Origin: CAWGUU01 sp963825765
GTDB lineage: Bacteria > Actinomycetota > Acidimicrobiia > Acidimicrobiales > AC-14
Assembly (NCBI GenBank): GCA_963825765.1
Contig: CAWGUU010000009.1
Span: 248,001 to 312,000, forward strand
Direction: 5' to 3'
DNA length: 64,000 nucleotides
Part shown: positions 9,294 through 16,602 of the stretch, in pieces
How the letters are laid out: each line of letters starts with the position of its first letter
How positions within the stretch are numbered: position 1 is the first letter of the stretch
Notes under the pieces: generated by a model
Databases searched by the model: none
What the model saw: only the letters and a program-made list of their open reading frames with translations
What the model was told of the DNA's origin: nothing
Position numbers and translations under genes: made by a program

Positions 9294-11228
9294 GTGACCG
9301 ACACGGTCGTCGACGCCGGGCCGGTCGCCCGTGCCTACCGGATCGCCGGCGGCACCGTGCGCACCGTGGCGGTGCGCGGGAGCGCGGGCCGGGTCGACGT
9401 GGGAGGACCCGAGGTAGCAGTGGTGGTTTCGGGCCGCCGGCTGGTCGACGGATACGGCCTCAGCCTGGTCGGTGAGCCCGAGCGGGCCCCGGACGGATCC
9501 CGGCTGGCATGGCGGCTGGTGTCGCCGGGCGCGGAGGTCACCGTCGACGTGGACGTGGTGGCCGACCGGGACGCCGGCGTGGTGCGCAAGCGGCTGGCGG
9601 TCGGCGGCACGGGGCGCCTGGAGCGGGCCGAGCTCGAGCTCTGGGACGATGTCGCCGTCGACGGCTTCACGTCGGTGCAACCCGGGCCCCCGCCGAACAC
9701 GGGGTCGATCGAGCTGGGCCAGCCGGTGTTCGGCCCGGGCTTCTTCGGGGGCGTCGAGCATCCCGGGGCCGAGAACCTGGCCACGGCCCGGGGCTGCAGC
9801 TGCACCCTTCCGTACGACGACGAGCTGGGCCCGGCGGCGCTTGTCACACCGTCCTCGGTGATCGGCACCGGTGACTTCTTCGACTACCTCGACACCATCC
9901 GGGCCAACCCCGACCGGGTGGTGGTGCTCACCAACAACTGGTACCACCTGGGCTGGCCAGGCACGATGTCGGAGGAGACCGTCGTCGAGGAGCTGCGGGG
10001 CTACGCCGACCTCCGCGCCCGCCACGGCCTGCAGCTCGACGCCTACTGCCTCGACGACGGGTGGGACGGCGACTGGCGGCCGGAGACGGGACTGTGGGGC
10101 CGTCTCCGCCCGTCCGCCTTCCCCGGGGGCCTGCGAGCCCTGCAGGCCGCGGCCGCGGCGGGCGGCGCCCTCCGCATCGGCTTGTGGATCGGTCCTTTCG
10201 GCGGGTACGGCGACCGTCAGGTGATCCGGGTGACGTGGGCGCGAGACAGCACCGGGGCCGAGGTCGAGCGGTTCGAGGGCGAGCCGGGGTTCGACCTGCT
10301 GTGCGTGGCCGGGGACCGCTACGGGTCGGCGCTGGGCGAGGCCTTGGAGGCGTGGACGGCCGCCGGCGTGGGCTACTGGAAGCTCGACGGGGTCCGCTTC
10401 GCCTGCACGGCCGACGGCCACGGCCACCCCACCGGTCCTGGCGGCCGCACCACCCAGATGGACCGGTTCGCCCGGGCCATGGGGAGGGCTCGCGGCGCCG
10501 ATCCGGCGGTGGTCGTGGCCTTCACCAGCGGCTCGAATCCGTCGCCGTGGTGGCTGGGCAGCGCCGATTTCCTCTGGCGGGGCGGCCTCGACGACTCCGG
10601 TTCAGGCTTTCCCGGTCCCCGCCACGAGTCCTTCGCCACCTACATCGACGCCCGGCTGCAGCTCCTGCGGCGCTGCGCCGTCCCGGTCTCGGCGCTGGTC
10701 ACGTTCAGCGTGGTGGAGTCGGAGGCGTGCCGGTACCGCGACGCCGGGGAGGACATCGCCGACTGGGAGCGCCACTGCTGGCTGATCGTGGGCAGGGGCA
10801 CCCAGCACCACGACCTCTACGTGTCGCCCGGCGCGCTCTCCGAGGACGAGTGGGCGGCGCTGTCCACCGCCCTGGCCTGGGCCCGGCGCCATCGGCGGGT
10901 GCTCGCCCGCAGCCGGATGGTGCTGGGTGACCCCACCAGGGGCGAGGTCTACGGTTTCGCCTCCTGCCGGGACGGCGAGGCGGTGCTGTGCCTGCGCAAC
11001 CCCACGCCGAGGCGGCGGCGGGTGCGGTTCACCCTGACGGAGGTCCTGGGCTTCCCTGGCGAGGCGCGGGTCGAGCTCGAGTCGGTGTACGGCCCACTTC
11101 CGTCCGGCCCCGCCTCCGGAGTCGACGCCACCCGCCGGCTGACCGTGACCCTCGAGCCGTTCGGCGTGGCGCTGTTCAGGGCCTCCACGCCCGGGAGCGC
11201 CACGCCCCCAGGGCCGCGGCCAGGGTGA
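9294..11228 (+). CDS. GH36-like alpha-galactosidase / alpha-N-acetylgalactosaminidase family protein
   Basis: 644 aa with an N-terminal beta-sandwich region (about 1-220), a TIM barrel (about 230-540) and a C-terminal beta domain, the GH36/melibiase plan. LDDGWDGDW (about residues 250-258) and YWKLDGV match GH36 barrel motifs. Asp365 of WKLD fits the catalytic nucleophile, and the Asp433-Asp434 pair in GGLDDSGSG is a candidate acid/base; both roles are inferred by position. No signal peptide is seen, so it probably acts in the cytoplasm. The GTG start at 9294 has a weak GAGG 7 nt upstream. It follows the NahK-like kinase, consistent with intracellular breakdown of a galactoside or GalNAc-containing sugar. 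The 3' end overlaps the convergent MFS gene by 53 bp. Confidence 0.75.
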   Translation: MTDTVVDAGPVARAYRIAGGTVRTVAVRGSAGRVDVGGPEVAVVVSGRRLVDGYGLSLVGEPERAPDGSRLAWRLVSPGAEVTVDVDVVADRDAGVVRKRLAVGGTGRLERAELELWDDVAVDGFTSVQPGPPPNTGSIELGQPVFGPGFFGGVEHPGAENLATARGCSCTLPYDDELGPAALVTPSSVIGTGDFFDYLDTIRANPDRVVVLTNNWYHLGWPGTMSEETVVEELRGYADLRARHGLQLDAYCLDDGWDGDWRPETGLWGRLRPSAFPGGLRALQAAAAAGGALRIGLWIGPFGGYGDRQVIRVTWARDSTGAEVERFEGEPGFDLLCVAGDRYGSALGEALEAWTAAGVGYWKLDGVRFACTADGHGHPTGPGGRTTQMDRFARAMGRARGADPAVVVAFTSGSNPSPWWLGSADFLWRGGLDDSGSGFPGPRHESFATYIDARLQLLRRCAVPVSALVTFSVVESEACRYRDAGEDIADWERHCWLIVGRGTQHHDLYVSPGALSEDEWAALSTALAWARRHRRVLARSRMVLGDPTRGEVYGFASCRDGEAVLCLRNPTPRRRRVRFTLTEVLGFPGEARVELESVYGPLPSGPASGVDATRRLTVTLEPFGVALFRASTPGSATPPGPRPG

Positions 11229-12417
11229 CCAGCCCGCCGAAGGCCACGCCCGTGCGGGCGCCCCACTGGTTGCAGATCCATCCCAGCAGCGGGCCGCCGA
11301 TGGGCGTGCTGCCGAGGAGCACGAGGCCGTAGACGGCCATCACCCGTCCCCGCATGGACGGGTCGGTGGTCAGCTGGAGGGTGGTGTTGGCGGCGGTGAG
11401 GAAGAGCATGACCGCCAGCCCCACGCCGACCAGGGTCACGCCGACCAGCACCGCGGTGGGTGCCACCGCGGTGACGAGGGTGAGCACGCCGAAGGCGGTG
11501 ACCGACCCGACGAGCATCCTGCGGGTGGGGCCGTGGCGGCGGGCGGCCAGCAGGGCACCGATCAGCGAGCCCAGCGCCATCGCCGCGCTGAGCAGCCCGT
11601 ACAGCCGGGGCCCGCCCCCCAGCGTGAAGCGGGCCAGCAGGGGCAGGACGACGATGAAGTTGAAGCCGAAGGTGCCGACGACGGCCACCAGCAGCAGGGT
11701 GGAGCGCAGCGCAGGGGTCGACCACATGTAGCGGACACCGGCGCGGATGTCGGCCCGACCCCGTTCGGCCCGCGCCTGGGGGAACAGCTCCGAAGGCCGC
11801 ATGGCCAGCAGGGCGACGGTGACCGCCGCGTAGGAGGCGGCGTTGGCGAGGAACGACGGGGCCAGCCCGAACGACGCGATCACCACCCCGGCGAGGGCGG
11901 GGCCCACCATCCGGCCGATGTTGAACATGGCGCTGTTCAGGCCAACCGCGTTGGGCACCTGCTCGGGCCCGACCATCTCGACCACGAACGACTGGCGGGT
12001 GGGCATGTCGACCATGAAGACCAGGCCCTGGAGGAAGGCCATGACGAACACCATCCAGAGCGCCACCGCACCGGTCGCGACCAGGGCGAACATCGTCAGG
12101 GCCAGCGCCGCGGGCACGACCTGGGCGATCACGAGGGTCCGGCGCTTGTCGAACCGGTCGGCGATGAGCCCGCCCCACAGCCCGAACAGCAGCAGGGGCA
12201 GGAACTGGAGGGCGACGGTGACACCCAGGGCCACGCCGCTGCCGGTGAGGCTCAGGACCAGCCATCCCTGGGCGACGGTCTGCATGCCGGTGCCGGTGAT
12301 CGACACCATCTGGCCGAAGAAGAACAGACGGTAGTTGCGGACCCGCAGCGACCTGAATGTCGACGCCGCCGCGCTGCGGGCGCGGGGGATGGCCAGGCCG
12401 GGGGAGATGATGCTCAT
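11176..12417 (-). CDS. MFS transporter (MFS_3 / enterobactin-exporter-like)
   Basis: 413 aa with about 12 hydrophobic segments. The N-terminal RNYRLFFFGQ, the FGLWGGLIADRFDKRR cytoplasmic loop between segments 2 and 3, and GLNSAMFNIGRMVGPALAG are typical of the MFS_3 group of drug and siderophore exporters. The ATG at 12417 (MSIISPGL) was chosen because upstream codons read as non-conserved, basic sequence that would overlap the divergent pterin gene. A possible TAGTTT -10 lies 10 nt upstream. The substrate cannot be deduced and there is no siderophore gene nearby. Confidence 0.85.
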   Translation of the reverse strand: MSIISPGLAIPRARSAAASTFRSLRVRNYRLFFFGQMVSITGTGMQTVAQGWLVLSLTGSGVALGVTVALQFLPLLLFGLWGGLIADRFDKRRTLVIAQVVPAALALTMFALVATGAVALWMVFVMAFLQGLVFMVDMPTRQSFVVEMVGPEQVPNAVGLNSAMFNIGRMVGPALAGVVIASFGLAPSFLANAASYAAVTVALLAMRPSELFPQARAERGRADIRAGVRYMWSTPALRSTLLLVAVVGTFGFNFIVVLPLLARFTLGGGPRLYGLLSAAMALGSLIGALLAARRHGPTRRMLVGSVTAFGVLTLVTAVAPTAVLVGVTLVGVGLAVMLFLTAANTTLQLTTDPSMRGRVMAVYGLVLLGSTPIGGPLLGWICNQWGARTGVAFGGLVTLAAALGAWRSRAWRP

Positions 12418-12427
12418 TTCACAGCTA

Positions 12428-12433
12428 AAACTA
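12428..12433 (-). promoter_or_regulatory. candidate -10 box for the MFS gene
   Basis: The minus strand reads TAGTTT here, 10 nt before the ATG at 12417. It fits TANNNT with a very short leader. Weaker than the other boxes in this window because of the longer gap. Confidence 0.35.
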
Positions 12434-12479
12434 GGTGGCAGCGGCCGGTGTTCCCGGCGAATTCGAGTGGAGGGGGCCG

Positions 12480-12770
12480 ATGGGAAAGCTGACGGACGAC
12501 GAGATCGCATCGGGGTTGGGCGAGCTGCCGGGCTGGGAGGGTGATGGAGACGAGATCTCGAAGGAGTTCGAGCTCGGCACCTTCAAGGACGCGGTGAGCT
12601 TCGTGGTACGCCTGTCGTACGAGGCCGAGTCCCGCAACCATCACCCTGACCTCGAGGTTCACTACAACAGGGTGAAGGTCACCCTGAGCACACACAGCGA
12701 GGGTGGCGTGACGGCCAAAGACGTCGACCTGGCTGCGGCGATAGAGGGTCTGTCCGGTACGCGCGGATAG
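12480..12770 (+). CDS. 4a-hydroxytetrahydrobiopterin dehydratase (pterin-4a-carbinolamine dehydratase)
   Basis: 96 aa, the usual length of the PCD/DCoH family. The central NHHPDLEVHYNRVKVTL is the family signature; the His-His pair takes part in dehydrating 4a-hydroxy-tetrahydropterin. The ATG at 12480 has an AGGGGG ribosome-binding site 4-5 nt upstream, whereas the in-frame start at 12435 gives a non-conserved extension. No aromatic amino-acid hydroxylase is in the window, so its partner is unknown; in bacteria lacking one, the family is often assigned to general pterin recycling. The TAG stop is also the start of the next gene's -10 box. Confidence 0.9.
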   Translation: MGKLTDDEIASGLGELPGWEGDGDEISKEFELGTFKDAVSFVVRLSYEAESRNHHPDLEVHYNRVKVTLSTHSEGGVTAKDVDLAAAIEGLSGTRG

Positions 12771-12773
12771 GGT
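12768..12773 (+). promoter_or_regulatory. leaderless -10 TAGGGT overlapping a stop codon
   Basis: TAGGGT begins with the TAG stop of the pterin dehydratase and lies exactly 7 nt before the ATG at 12781, which has no Shine-Dalgarno. Confidence 0.6.
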
Positions 12774-12780
12774 CCGCGCC

Positions 12781-13323
12781 ATGGTGGTCCAGAACGGCAT
12801 CGTCGGTCCGATCCCCGAGGGACGAGACCCAGAGGAGTACGACAAGCTCAGGCGGCGGGTGCTGTGGACCCTGCCCAGCGGCCTGTACGTGCTGGGCAGC
12901 CGTTCCGGCGATCGGCGCAACGGGATGACCATCAACTGGGTGACCCAGGTGAGCTTCGCGCCCAAGGTGTTGGCGGTGAGCGTCGAGCAGGAGGCCTTCA
13001 CCCACGAGCTGATCACCAAGGGCGGGTTCTTCAGCCTCAACGTGATCGACAGGGAGGACCGGGCCATCGTCCGCAAGTTCACCAAGCCGGTCGAGGTCGA
13101 CCTCGAGGCCCACACCCTCAACGGGTTCGCCTTCCACGACGGCCTCACCGGGTCACCGATCCTCGACCAGGCGGTGGCCTACGTGGAGTGCGTCGTCAAC
13201 GAGGAGGTCCACGTGGGCGACCACACCGTCTTCTTCGGTGAGGTTGTCGACACCGGGTTCCAGAAGGGCGAGGACACTCCCGTCCTGCGCATGGAGGACA
13301 CCCGCATGAACTACGGCGGGTGA
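12781..13323 (+). CDS. flavin reductase-like FMN-binding domain protein
   Basis: 180 aa matching the flavin reductase-like domain: RRRVLWTLPSGLYVLGSR, GMTINWVTQVSFAPKVLAVSV and GGFFSLNVIDREDRAIVRKF give the split-barrel FMN-binding pattern. Such proteins reduce free FMN with NAD(P)H for a partner oxygenase, or act as FMN-dependent oxidoreductases. The ATG start sits 7 nt after a TAGGGT box and has no SD. Its stop overlaps the GTG of the next gene (GTGA), so the two are translationally coupled. No dedicated two-component monooxygenase is adjacent. Confidence 0.85.
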   Translation: MVVQNGIVGPIPEGRDPEEYDKLRRRVLWTLPSGLYVLGSRSGDRRNGMTINWVTQVSFAPKVLAVSVEQEAFTHELITKGGFFSLNVIDREDRAIVRKFTKPVEVDLEAHTLNGFAFHDGLTGSPILDQAVAYVECVVNEEVHVGDHTVFFGEVVDTGFQKGEDTPVLRMEDTRMNYGG

Positions 13324-14111
13324 GGCTGGTCTCGTTCAACATCCTGCACGGGTCCCCGCTGGCCGGCGGGCCGGTCTCCACCGAGTCGCTGGTCGACGCC
13401 TGCGCCTCCCTCGACGCCGATGTGCTCTGCCTGCAGGAGGTCGACCGTGGCCAGACGCGCTCGGGCGGCGTCGACCAGGCGGCGGCCATCGCCGAGGCGG
13501 TCGGCGCCGTCGCCTGGCGGTTCGAGCCGGCCCTCGTGGGCGAGCCCGGGGCGGTGTGGCGGGCGGCCACCGACGACGACAGCGCCTGCACCGACCCGTG
13601 CTACGGCGTGGCGGTGGTGTCCAGGCTGGCGGTGACCGGCTGGCATGTCGTCCGCCTCCCGCCGTCGCCGGTGTCGTCGCCGGTCTTCATCCCCGGCGGT
13701 CGTGGCCCGCGGTTCATCTGGCTGGCCGACGAGCCGCGGGTGACGGTCGCCGCCGAGGTGGAGACGCCCACCGGCCCCCTGCTGGTGGCCAGCACCCACC
13801 TGTCGTTCGTCCCGGGCTGGAACCTGCACCAGCTGCGCCGCCTCACCGGCGAGCTCGTGGCCGTCGCCGGCGACCGGGGCTGCGTGATGCTCGGCGACCT
13901 GAACGTGCCCAACCCCTTCTCCCGGGCCGCGCCGGGGTGGAGGTCGCTCGCCATGGCCAAGACCTTCCCCGCCTCCAAGCCGGCGCTGCAGATCGACCAC
14001 GCCCTGGGCCGGGGCCGGCTGCCCGAGGTCGTCGGCTTCGCGGCGGTCGAGTTGCCCGTGTCCGACCACCGCGCCCTGGTCGTGGACTTCGCCGGCGGCC
14101 GGTCCGGGTAG
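13320..14111 (+). CDS. endonuclease/exonuclease/phosphatase (EEP) family hydrolase
   Basis: 263 aa of the DNase I-like EEP superfamily. SFNILHG at the N-terminus holds the metal-contacting Asn, LQEVDR the metal-binding Glu, ASTHLSF the catalytic-site His, GDLNVPNP the Asp/Asn pair and SDHRALVVDF the C-terminal catalytic His. There is no signal peptide or membrane segment. The GTG start overlaps the previous stop by 4 bp. The family cleaves phosphodiester or phosphomonoester bonds in nucleic acids, inositol phosphates or lipids; the substrate here is unknown. Confidence 0.85.
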   Translation: MRLVSFNILHGSPLAGGPVSTESLVDACASLDADVLCLQEVDRGQTRSGGVDQAAAIAEAVGAVAWRFEPALVGEPGAVWRAATDDDSACTDPCYGVAVVSRLAVTGWHVVRLPPSPVSSPVFIPGGRGPRFIWLADEPRVTVAAEVETPTGPLLVASTHLSFVPGWNLHQLRRLTGELVAVAGDRGCVMLGDLNVPNPFSRAAPGWRSLAMAKTFPASKPALQIDHALGRGRLPEVVGFAAVELPVSDHRALVVDFAGGRSG

Positions 14112-14114
14112 GGT
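14109..14114 (+). promoter_or_regulatory. leaderless -10 TAGGGT overlapping a stop codon
   Basis: The TAG stop of the EEP gene forms the first three bases of TAGGGT, 7 nt before the ATG at 14122. Confidence 0.6.
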
Positions 14115-14121
14115 CGCCGCC

Positions 14122-14622
14122 ATGGGGGTCCGCCTGCTGGAGAACGCGGCGTGGGGCTTCGAGTCCAACTGCTTCGTGTGCGAGCCCGCCAATGCACGCG
14201 GCCTGCGAATCCCCTTCGCCTACGACGACGAGTCGCAGCTGGTGACGGCCGAGTTCACGCTGGGACCGGAGTTCTCGGGCGTGCCCCGCTACGTCCACGG
14301 CGGGGTGGTGCTGGCCATCCTGGACGAGGCCATGGCCTGGGCTGCCATCGCCGCGGCGGGCCGTTTCGCCGTGGTCCACCAGACGGCTACCACGTTCGAT
14401 CGCCCGGTCAAGGTGGGCTCGGTCCACCGGGTGGAGGCATCGGTGCAGACCAGCAGCGAGGCTGCGGTCACTACCCGCGCATCGGTTCACGACGGCGCCG
14501 GACGCCGCTGTGCCGAGGCCCGCGCCCGCCTGGTGGTGATGACGGCGTCGACCGCCTCGTCGGCCATCGGCGAGCTCACCGACGACGACGCCCGCTACCT
14601 GCGAGGAGGAGCATCAACATGA
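14122..14622 (+). CDS. PaaI-family hotdog-fold thioesterase
   Basis: 166 aa with the hotdog layout: C-terminal to a CFVCEP start comes the YVHGGVVLAILDEAMAWAA helix, whose HGG and DEA residues form the PaaI-type active site, then a VHQTATTFDRPVKVGSVHRVEA strand pair. Members hydrolyse acyl-CoA thioesters. The start is leaderless (TAGGGT 7 nt upstream). The stop overlaps the rhodanese ATG (ATGA), so the two are coupled. Confidence 0.88.
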   Translation: MGVRLLENAAWGFESNCFVCEPANARGLRIPFAYDDESQLVTAEFTLGPEFSGVPRYVHGGVVLAILDEAMAWAAIAAAGRFAVVHQTATTFDRPVKVGSVHRVEASVQTSSEAAVTTRASVHDGAGRRCAEARARLVVMTASTASSAIGELTDDDARYLRGGAST

Positions 14623-14942
14623 GCGAGCTCGAGGTCGACATCGACCAGCTGGAGTCGGCCCTTGCCGCCGGCACGCCCGTGATCGACGTCCGCGAGAGCG
14701 ACGAGTACCTCGGCGGGCACGTGGCCGGCGCCAAGCTCATCCCCATGAGCGAGATGATGGCCAGGGCCGACGAGGTGCCCACCGAGGGCGAGGTCTACGT
14801 GATCTGCCAAGTCGGCGGCCGCAGCCTCAAGGTCACCGAGTTCCTCCGGGGCCGGGGCGTGGACGCCTACTCGGTGGCCGGCGGCACCAAGGCCTGGTAC
14901 GAGAGCGGCCGCCCGGTGGTCCCGGGCTCCGAACCGGGCTGA
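14619..14942 (+). CDS. rhodanese-like domain protein
   Basis: 107 aa, a single rhodanese domain. IDVRESDEYLGGHVAGAKLIP is the CDC25-type N-terminal signature. The loop VICQVGGRSLKVTEFL carries the active-site Cys (residue about 65) that would take up sulfane sulfur. VAGGTKAWYESG is the C-terminal family motif. The ATG at 14619 overlaps the previous stop and has a strong GAGGAGGA 10 nt upstream. A sulfur-relay or persulfide role is likely, partner unknown. Confidence 0.9.
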   Translation: MSELEVDIDQLESALAAGTPVIDVRESDEYLGGHVAGAKLIPMSEMMARADEVPTEGEVYVICQVGGRSLKVTEFLRGRGVDAYSVAGGTKAWYESGRPVVPGSEPG

Positions 14943-14949
14943 CGCAACA

Positions 14950-15012
14950 TCGAGCGTGACGCACGGCGCGCGTGCAGGAAACGCTCTCTACGGTGGTCTT
15001 TTGCACGCTCGA
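14950..15012. repeat. palindromic element, family C copy 1
   Basis: Arms TCGAGCGTG (14950-14958) and CACGCTCGA (15004-15012) enclose a second possible pairing of CGTGCA (14971-14976) with TGCACG (15002-15007). The CGTGCAGGAA...TTTGCACG layout recurs at 57997-58039. Lies between same-strand genes. Confidence 0.65.
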
Positions 15013-15019
15013 CACCTCG

Positions 15020-15025
15020 TAGGCT
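15020..15025 (+). promoter_or_regulatory. leaderless -10 TAGGCT
   Basis: TAGGCT 9 nt before the GTG at 15035, which has no recognisable SD. Confidence 0.5.
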
Positions 15026-15034
15026 CGGACCACC

Positions 15035-15970
15035 GTGATCCTGCGAGACCTGGCGGACGTGCTGTCGGCCCGGCTGGAGGAGGGGACTCCCGGCGACCCC
15101 GGCCTGATCGGCCCCGAGGGGCAGGTGTGGCGGGTGGCCCGGGAGAAGGTCGTCCTGGCGGGTGGGCCGGCGGCCCTCCTGCTTCAGCTGGCCCACCCGC
15201 TGGTGGCGGCCGGCGTGGCGGACCACAGCGAGTTCGAGACCCAGCCCCTGCACCGGCTGGCGAGCACCCTCACCGCCGTGCTGACCGCCACCTTCGGCGA
15301 CCGCGATCAGGCCGAGGCGACCGGCCGGCGGGTGGCGGCGGTCCACACGCGGGTCACCGGGACACTGTCGGCCCCGACGGGCCCGTTCCCGGCCGGCACC
15401 TCCTACCGGGCGGGTGACGCCGACCTCGCGCTCTGGATACAGGCCACCCTGGTGACGGTGGCCATCGAGACCTTCGACCGGTTCGTCGGGCCGTTGTCGC
15501 AGGCCGAGCGGGCGCAGTACTACGACCGGACCAAGCCGATCGGTCGACTGTTCGGCGTCACCGACGACGTCATGCCCGACACCTACGCCGACTTCGAGCG
15601 CTACGTCGACACCATGGAGCGCGACAGGCTCGCAGTAGGCGACGACGCCCGATCGGCCGCCGCCGGCGTCCTGCGCCCCAAGCTCGGCCCCGCCGGCTGG
15701 CTGGCCCGGCCGCTCACCAGGCTGCTGGCGTCGGCCTTCCTGCCGGATTCTCTCCGCGCCGAGTACGGCCTCCATTGGCGGCGCCGGGAGCGCGCCGCCT
15801 TCGCCGTCACCCGCGCCTCGTTCCGGGCCGCGGTGGCCGTCCTGCCCCGGCGGTGGCGGTTCTGGCCCCACGAGCGCACCGCCCGAGAGCGGGTACGCCA
15901 ACCGGCTGCCACCACCGGTACCGACACCGGCGCCGGCGGCACCGACACCGGCGTCTCGAGACCGACGTGA
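15035..15970 (+). CDS. MpaB / latex-clearing-type oxygenase family protein (DUF2236)
   Basis: 311 aa of the DUF2236 family. GGPAALLLQLAHPLVAAGVADHS near the N-terminus carries the conserved His proposed as haem ligand; HTRVTG and ALWIQATLVTVAIETFDRF follow. Members include the haem-b latex-clearing oxygenase Lcp and fungal MpaB. In actinobacteria most members are uncharacterised. The last 20 residues are Thr/Gly-rich and poorly conserved. The GTG start is leaderless. The stop overlaps the GTG of the YdeI-like gene by 4 bp. Confidence 0.8.
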   Translation: MILRDLADVLSARLEEGTPGDPGLIGPEGQVWRVAREKVVLAGGPAALLLQLAHPLVAAGVADHSEFETQPLHRLASTLTAVLTATFGDRDQAEATGRRVAAVHTRVTGTLSAPTGPFPAGTSYRAGDADLALWIQATLVTVAIETFDRFVGPLSQAERAQYYDRTKPIGRLFGVTDDVMPDTYADFERYVDTMERDRLAVGDDARSAAAGVLRPKLGPAGWLARPLTRLLASAFLPDSLRAEYGLHWRRRERAAFAVTRASFRAAVAVLPRRWRFWPHERTARERVRQPAATTGTDTGAGGTDTGVSRPT

Positions 15971-16542
15971 AGGACGATCTCCCTGTCATCGCCTTCCCCA
16001 CCCAGGACGGCTGGAGAATGTGGCTGGACGAGCACCACGCCACATCACCCGGGCTGTGGATCAAGATGGCCAAGAAGGCCTCGGGCATCGCCACGGTCAC
16101 CCACGACGAGGCGCTCGACGTGGCCCTCTGCTACGGGTGGATCGACGGGCAGAGGAACAGGTTCGACGACACGTGGTTCCTGCAGCGGTTCACCCGTCGG
16201 CGGCCGAGGAGCAAGTGGTCGCAGCGCAACTGCGGCAAGGTGGCCGAGCTGACGGAACAGGGCCGCATGCGGCCGGCCGGTCTACGCGAGGTCGAGCGGG
16301 CCAAGGCCGACGGTCGGTGGGAGGCGGCCTACCCGTCCCAGCGTGACCTGGTTGTGCCCGACGACCTGCGTGCGGCCCTCGACGCCAACCGCGCCGCCAG
16401 AGACTTCTTCGACGCGCTCGATCGCACGAACCGCTACGCCATCCTCTACCGGCTCCACGACGCCAGGAAGCCCGAGACCCGGGCCACGCGCATCGAGACG
16501 TTCGTGGCCATGCTGGCCGACGGCAGGAAGCTGCACGGCTGA
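15967..16542 (+). CDS. YdeI/OmpD-associated family protein
   Basis: 191 aa. WLDEHHATSPGLWIKMAKKASG, DEALDVALCYGWIDGQRNRFDD and FLQRFTRRRPRSKWSQRN form the YdeI N-terminal pattern. The C-terminal half, with FFDALDRTNRYAILYRLHDARKPETRATRIE (split in my notes as two helices), matches the bacteriocin-protection YdeI/YdhG group. No catalytic residues are known for this family. The GTG at 15967 overlaps the upstream stop (GTGA), so co-translation with the MpaB-like gene is likely. Confidence 0.8.
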   Translation: MKDDLPVIAFPTQDGWRMWLDEHHATSPGLWIKMAKKASGIATVTHDEALDVALCYGWIDGQRNRFDDTWFLQRFTRRRPRSKWSQRNCGKVAELTEQGRMRPAGLREVERAKADGRWEAAYPSQRDLVVPDDLRAALDANRAARDFFDALDRTNRYAILYRLHDARKPETRATRIETFVAMLADGRKLHG

Positions 16543-16589
16543 CCCGGGTGCCGTCGGGAGCCGCCGTCGTCGCCGCCAAGCGACGCGAG

Positions 16590-16595
16590 TAGGTT
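16590..16595 (+). promoter_or_regulatory. leaderless -10 TAGGTT
   Basis: TAGGTT lies exactly 7 nt before the GTG at 16603; this spacing decides the start over the in-frame TTG at 16594. Confidence 0.6.
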
Positions 16596-16602
16596 GCACG
16601 GC

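Noticed and set aside
8412..10427. 671-codon open frame on the minus strand
   Set aside because: It runs antisense to the NahK-like kinase and the GH36 gene, has low-complexity Arg/Gly/Val/His composition and no recognisable motif; an artefact of high GC content.
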